Source: Rhytidiadelphus loreus (Eukaryota > Streptophyta > Bryopsida > Hypnales > Hylocomiaceae). Taken from it: a stretch of DNA of 64,000 nt. Below, one piece after another: positions 60,501 to 64,000 of the stretch; the first letter of the stretch is position 1; every line of letters starts with the position of its first letter. The position numbers were made by a program, and so were the translations under genes. The notes below the pieces were generated by a model. The model saw only the letters and a program-made list of their open reading frames with translations. It was not told the origin of the DNA and did not search any database. The stretch is from NCBI GenBank assembly GCA_947034895.1, contig OX344763.1, positions 21,855,001-21,919,000 on the forward strand, read 5' to 3'.

Positions 60501-60716
60501 GGGGATGGACTCAGCGCATGGAACAAGGGGACGGAGCCGGCTCAGTTCGTTTTAGTCGCGGGAAAGCCTTTGAACGAGCCGGTCGTGCAATACGGCCCCT
60601 TCGTCATGAACACCCAGGCGCAGGTCATGGATGCTTTTCGTGACTACCAGATGGGGAAAAATGGCTTTGAAGGAGCTCACGCTTGGCGATCCGAGGCAAA
60701 GTCCAGGTCCAGATGA
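57552..60716 (+). CDS. PRN: Pirin (bicupin metalloprotein), six exons
   Basis: Pirins are iron-binding bicupins that act as transcription cofactors; some have quercetin 2,3-dioxygenase activity, and plant PRN proteins are linked to G-protein and ABA/light signalling. Exons 57552-57661, 58682-58731, 59115-59182, 59636-59698, 59927-60030 and 60215-60716 join in phase to 897 nt (298 residues), the normal pirin length. The N-terminal cupin has the metal ligands in place: DHPHRGFETVTYML (His63, His65) and GRGIVHSEMP (His107, Glu109). The C-terminal cupin includes YLDFYLQPGASVHQAIPEGW, FTLEGSV and LVAGKPLNEPVVQYGPFVMN, near canonical. Introns 1 and 2 are about 1.0 and 0.38 kb. The last exon carries more than half of the protein. 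The start at 57552 is chosen from pirin length; an in-frame ATG lies 150 bp upstream. Confidence 0.95.
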
Positions 60717-61200
60717 TCGATTCATCCGCGTCTTGATGTTTAGTAAAACAACTGAAGGCAGCGTTTCTAGATACTGTTGATCTCAAACTGTCCACACTGA
60801 CGATGTATTGTAGCAAGTTTTTATTTGTTTTACTTTGTTGGCTCTGACCGAAGGGGAGGAGGCCTTTCATTGACGAAGCTGTAGTGAATGTGAGGACGCT
60901 ACTTTAGAAGTGAGCTAGTGCTAAGCTTACATTGTTCTTCAGTAGCAAGTGTGTAATGTGTTTGTGCGGAAGTTTGAGTAAGTTTGTACTTTAACCGAGC
61001 TACTGTTCTATTGTTCTGTACAATATCCAAAGTGTACTTGTTTTGTAGCTGTTGTACTGTACTACGAACGGGACAAAGCTTCTCGAAGCGTAGCTACATG
61101 TTCTATCAACTTGGAAGTGCGCAAGATTGGTATGGAAAGGTCACTTTAGAAGCTAAATGATGATTACAGTAACTTTCAAAGCATATTTCTATTGTTCTTG
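60717..61200 (+). other. Probable 3'UTR of the pirin gene
   Basis: This is TG-rich plant-like 3'UTR sequence with several TTGTAT/TTGTAC-like runs and gtgtaatgtg at about 60950. The exact poly(A) site is not determinable. Confidence 0.4.
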
Positions 61201-62899
61201 ACAAGAATGGAGGTTCTGATTTTATTTTTATTGGTGCATTTTACTACCGTGAGGCTTCTGAAATGATTAATATCAACTCCTATAGATATGGAAGTCTGTT
61301 GCTTTTCGTCATTTGAACACTTAAGTATTAAATAGATTTCCATCATGACTACAATCATTGTGCAAGAGTAAGCATGATGGCTCAATATAAGGTAGTGTGC
61401 TCATAAATCGCCCCTCTTCTTCAGATCGTCCTGTAGGTAGCTGTAGAATGGTAGCTGTAGAATGGATGCAAGGTGATCCTTGAATGGACCTCTTTGCTCT
61501 GTTAATGAATTCAAGAAGAATTGTTTTTTTTATCGTAAGAGCCAATCATTGGTTGTGATTTCTGCACATTTCTTTATAAGTCATAAGGAGACGAATTTTG
61601 GGACACCTATGATCACAAATAGGTGCCTATGACCTGGATCTTTGAAAATTTATAAGTAATTCAAAAATGCTTGGAAAAATATGAAACTACTTGTGTTGGG
61701 TTCTGCTTCTATTTTTCTTTCTCTGAAAAATGATCTAGAAATTATTTTGTCCCTGGAAACCTGTGAAAAAGGCGAATCAGTCCTTAAAGTGACGGTTTAG
61801 GAGCACACTACCTTAGATTGATGAATGGGCAATGCATTGGACATCCTGTTAAATGTATATTGTAACCTTGTTTCCATTATATCTTCAATGGGAGATAAGG
61901 TGGATACATTGAAAATCACACCTTGCCTACAACCACCATCATCACTTTGTGTACATCTCCAAAATCAAATCAATTTATATTTGTTAAAGAAACAATTTTA
62001 GAATGTCCACCAACAAAAAACTTTGACCCTTCATAACTTTTGCATACAATATTCAAATGCCACATTCATTGGTGCGTTGGAACCTCCTTTCACTTGCCAA
62101 CATATAAATATGAAAATTTGACCAGCCTAATAATAGTGACTAGGCACAATAGCAAAAAGTGACGTTTGAGGATATTCAAGAGTTCTTGGTGAAGACATGT
62201 GCTCTCTCTCTCTTCAAACATGTGCTTTGAAGAAGGGAGGAAGAAAGAGCTCTTGGTGAAGACAAAGAGAGCGCATGTTTGAAGAAGGGAGGAAAAGAGC
62301 AGATTCAAAGAGGATTTGAGGCGTGGTGGTGTCGGAGAGGAAGGGCTTGAGTTGTATGTAGGGTTTGGGGGAGGAGGGGGATTATAATGACAGATTGCAC
62401 CAAACAAAAAAAAAATTGGCTTTAAAATGGCAACAAACCCGCATGAGGTTTTCGCTACAAAACTTCAAATTAAATAAAAAAATCTTGGATGATATTTCTA
62501 TATTGTGGATGAAAACAAAATTATGGATATAGTATGTGATAAATGCAAATGTGATGTTTTCTATCCAAAATGTGGATGAACGTTGAAATTTGGAGCACCA
62601 CTATAACATTCTATATCATCACTTTGGCATTTCATAAAAATGAAAAACAAACAAATCCTAGTTGTATGCAATTGTGTGTCCGGAAAACTCTTGAAAATGC
62701 TTCTAAGATAAAATGCCACACTTAACAACTTATGGACTATTAAATGAATTTTGGAAAAAACATCTGGAGATCTCCTAATGTTTGTATAGATCTTCAGATG
62801 TTTTGTATCGAGTTTTGTATTCAATGTTTTGCATTATCTCCAAATGACCATTTCTTTTTTCTATTATTAATTCTGGACCCTTTGAAAGTCTAGACATAG
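61201..62899. repeat. Intergenic, with a short direct repeat and a copy of the 56.3-kb repeat
   Basis: A segment containing ctcttggtgaagaca and gtttgaagaagggaggaa, or close variants, is duplicated at about 62185-62250 and 62250-62300. The segment around 62545-62640 is the inverted counterpart of the one near 56250. No gene was found. Confidence 0.5.
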
Positions 62900-62903
62900 T
62901 TAA

Positions 62904-63849
62904 CCCCTAAACGTCAGAGACTATGTTTTCACCCAAACTGCTCTAAAACTGTCATTTCTTGAACAAGTACCAATTTTTTTTTTTTAAACATTTTTAGAAA
63001 CATGTAACAGTAGGATCTTGTAGTACACTAGTTTGAGAAGATGTGGAAAAAATTTCAGAATTTTCCACCGTGTAGATTGCAAGATATTAATGTTTGATGT
63101 GACAAAAATCCCTTTGGGGGCCCTATGAAAATATGGGCAGCTGCACTTCACAAGGTCACATTTGTATGAAAAAATGTCCAAAATGGTTGTTACTCTTTGG
63201 ATTCGTTCTTCAAGGCAAGTTGGTTACATGTTTGAAAATTTTCAAATCATTTGAAATTGTACAACATATAGGAAAAAAAATAATAAGTAGAAAGAAATAG
63301 AGAATGTTTAAAAATACTAAATTGTTAACAATTTATTTATGAAATTGAAAAATGCCAATCCAATGATTGAAATGTTGCAATAAACAACATACACCTGATG
63401 TTTTTATTTTTTTCCAAAAATATTTAAAATAGAGTTAAATAAAGGACTTCAAAGTTTATTTTAGAATAGAGATTCAATAACTACCCACAAACTAATCCAA
63501 ACTAAAATTCCTCATAACTTTCATCTCATTAATCAAAATGGAATGATTCAAAGCTTAGCACATATATAAAAATCTAGAGAATCAATTTCAAATTTTTATT
63601 TTTTTTAAAAGTGATTTTCAAAGAAGTTTTTTTTTCTGCCCTAGTTGCTCGGCGAACACTGAAAATTACATATCATGCAATAATTTTTTAATCATGTAGT
63701 CAAAAATTATGAAAATTGTTGGGCCTTAAAGTTACTCCTTGGGAACATGTTGTGTGAAAATTTCAAAGAAAAAAAAGAAAAATTCCATTCGTAGTGAGCT
63801 GCCCAAAATCGCTATGTTGCCAAAAAACGGTGTTTTGGTCCTTTAGGGG
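62904..63849. mobile_element. piggyBac-like non-autonomous element D (946 bp, TTAA target duplication)
   Basis: TTAA at 62900-62903 and 63850-63853. It starts CCCCTAAACGTC and ends, reversed, CCCCTAAAGGACC. Its right terminus (GGACCAAAAC then gttttttggc) matches MITE E's end type and the left terminus of element C. It is AT-rich with no transposase ORF. Confidence 0.83.
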
Positions 63850-64000
63850 TTAAATGCGGCATTAAAGTTTTACAAAGTTTGAAATAAGAAATAAAACTTT
63901 CAATGATTATATAAGTTATTGACAATAGGAATAATCATCTCAAAACTATTAATACATCAATGTTAGTATAGACCAGCTCATAGATGTACCATCTAAAAGT

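Noticed and set aside
1..64000. tRNA, rRNA, CRISPR array or bacterial operon signals
   Set aside because: I saw no cloverleaf-like gene, rRNA segment or regularly spaced repeat-spacer array. The repeats present are minisatellites and transposons.

Overview
The window is plant nuclear DNA. Multi-exon genes with GT-AG introns sit in AT-rich, transposon-filled intergenic sequence. A full-length phototropin (two LOV domains plus an AGC-VIII kinase), a plant-type OSB 'PDF' motif fragment, Ty1-copia and Stowaway-like elements, and TTTAGGG telomere-type repeats all point to a green plant. The species cannot be named from the sequence. I lean towards a non-seed land plant, with low certainty.

Layout. 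1-3096 is the 3' part of a decayed Ty1-copia retrotransposon: integrase remnant, reverse transcriptase, RNase H and a 238-bp 3' LTR. It carries an antisense fragment of a host OSB-type organellar ssDNA-binding gene between pol and the LTR. 3100-3660 holds an unidentified broken coding fragment, and 3.7-11.6 kb is repeat-rich and effectively gene-free. 12.67-22.97 kb on the minus strand is a complete phototropin gene. I could join it into 16 coding exons with consistent phase (1153 codons). Its introns hold minisatellites and a telomere-like repeat, and its leader (to about 25.3 kb) holds a uORF and a 5'UTR intron. 25.5-37.9 kb is intergenic, with a tandem array and many terminal-inverted-repeat elements.

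38.35-41.05 kb (+) is a four-exon gene for a SURP + CID RNA-processing protein related to CHERP/SR140 (667 codons). It converges on a minus-strand gene at 42.14-52.25 kb, which I join from 14 coding exons into a 689-residue tail-anchored coiled-coil protein that I do not recognise. 57.55-60.72 kb (+) is a six-exon pirin gene, with an in-frame upstream ATG that could add a 50-residue extension.

The most unusual content is a set of non-autonomous elements with TTAA target duplications. Most have CCC...GGG ends, the signature of piggyBac-type transposition. Four related copies of about 0.9 kb (29.3, 53.4, 54.4, 62.9 kb) and several short ones (30.6, 30.8, 33.1, 33.5, 34.6, 52.3 kb) are present, and no transposase is seen. 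Twice, two neighbouring elements share a single TTAA. One short copy lies 25 bp upstream of the start codon of the coiled-coil gene. The host genes have no obvious pathway in common: blue-light sensing, pre-mRNA processing, a membrane-tethered coiled-coil protein and a cupin regulator or dioxygenase.
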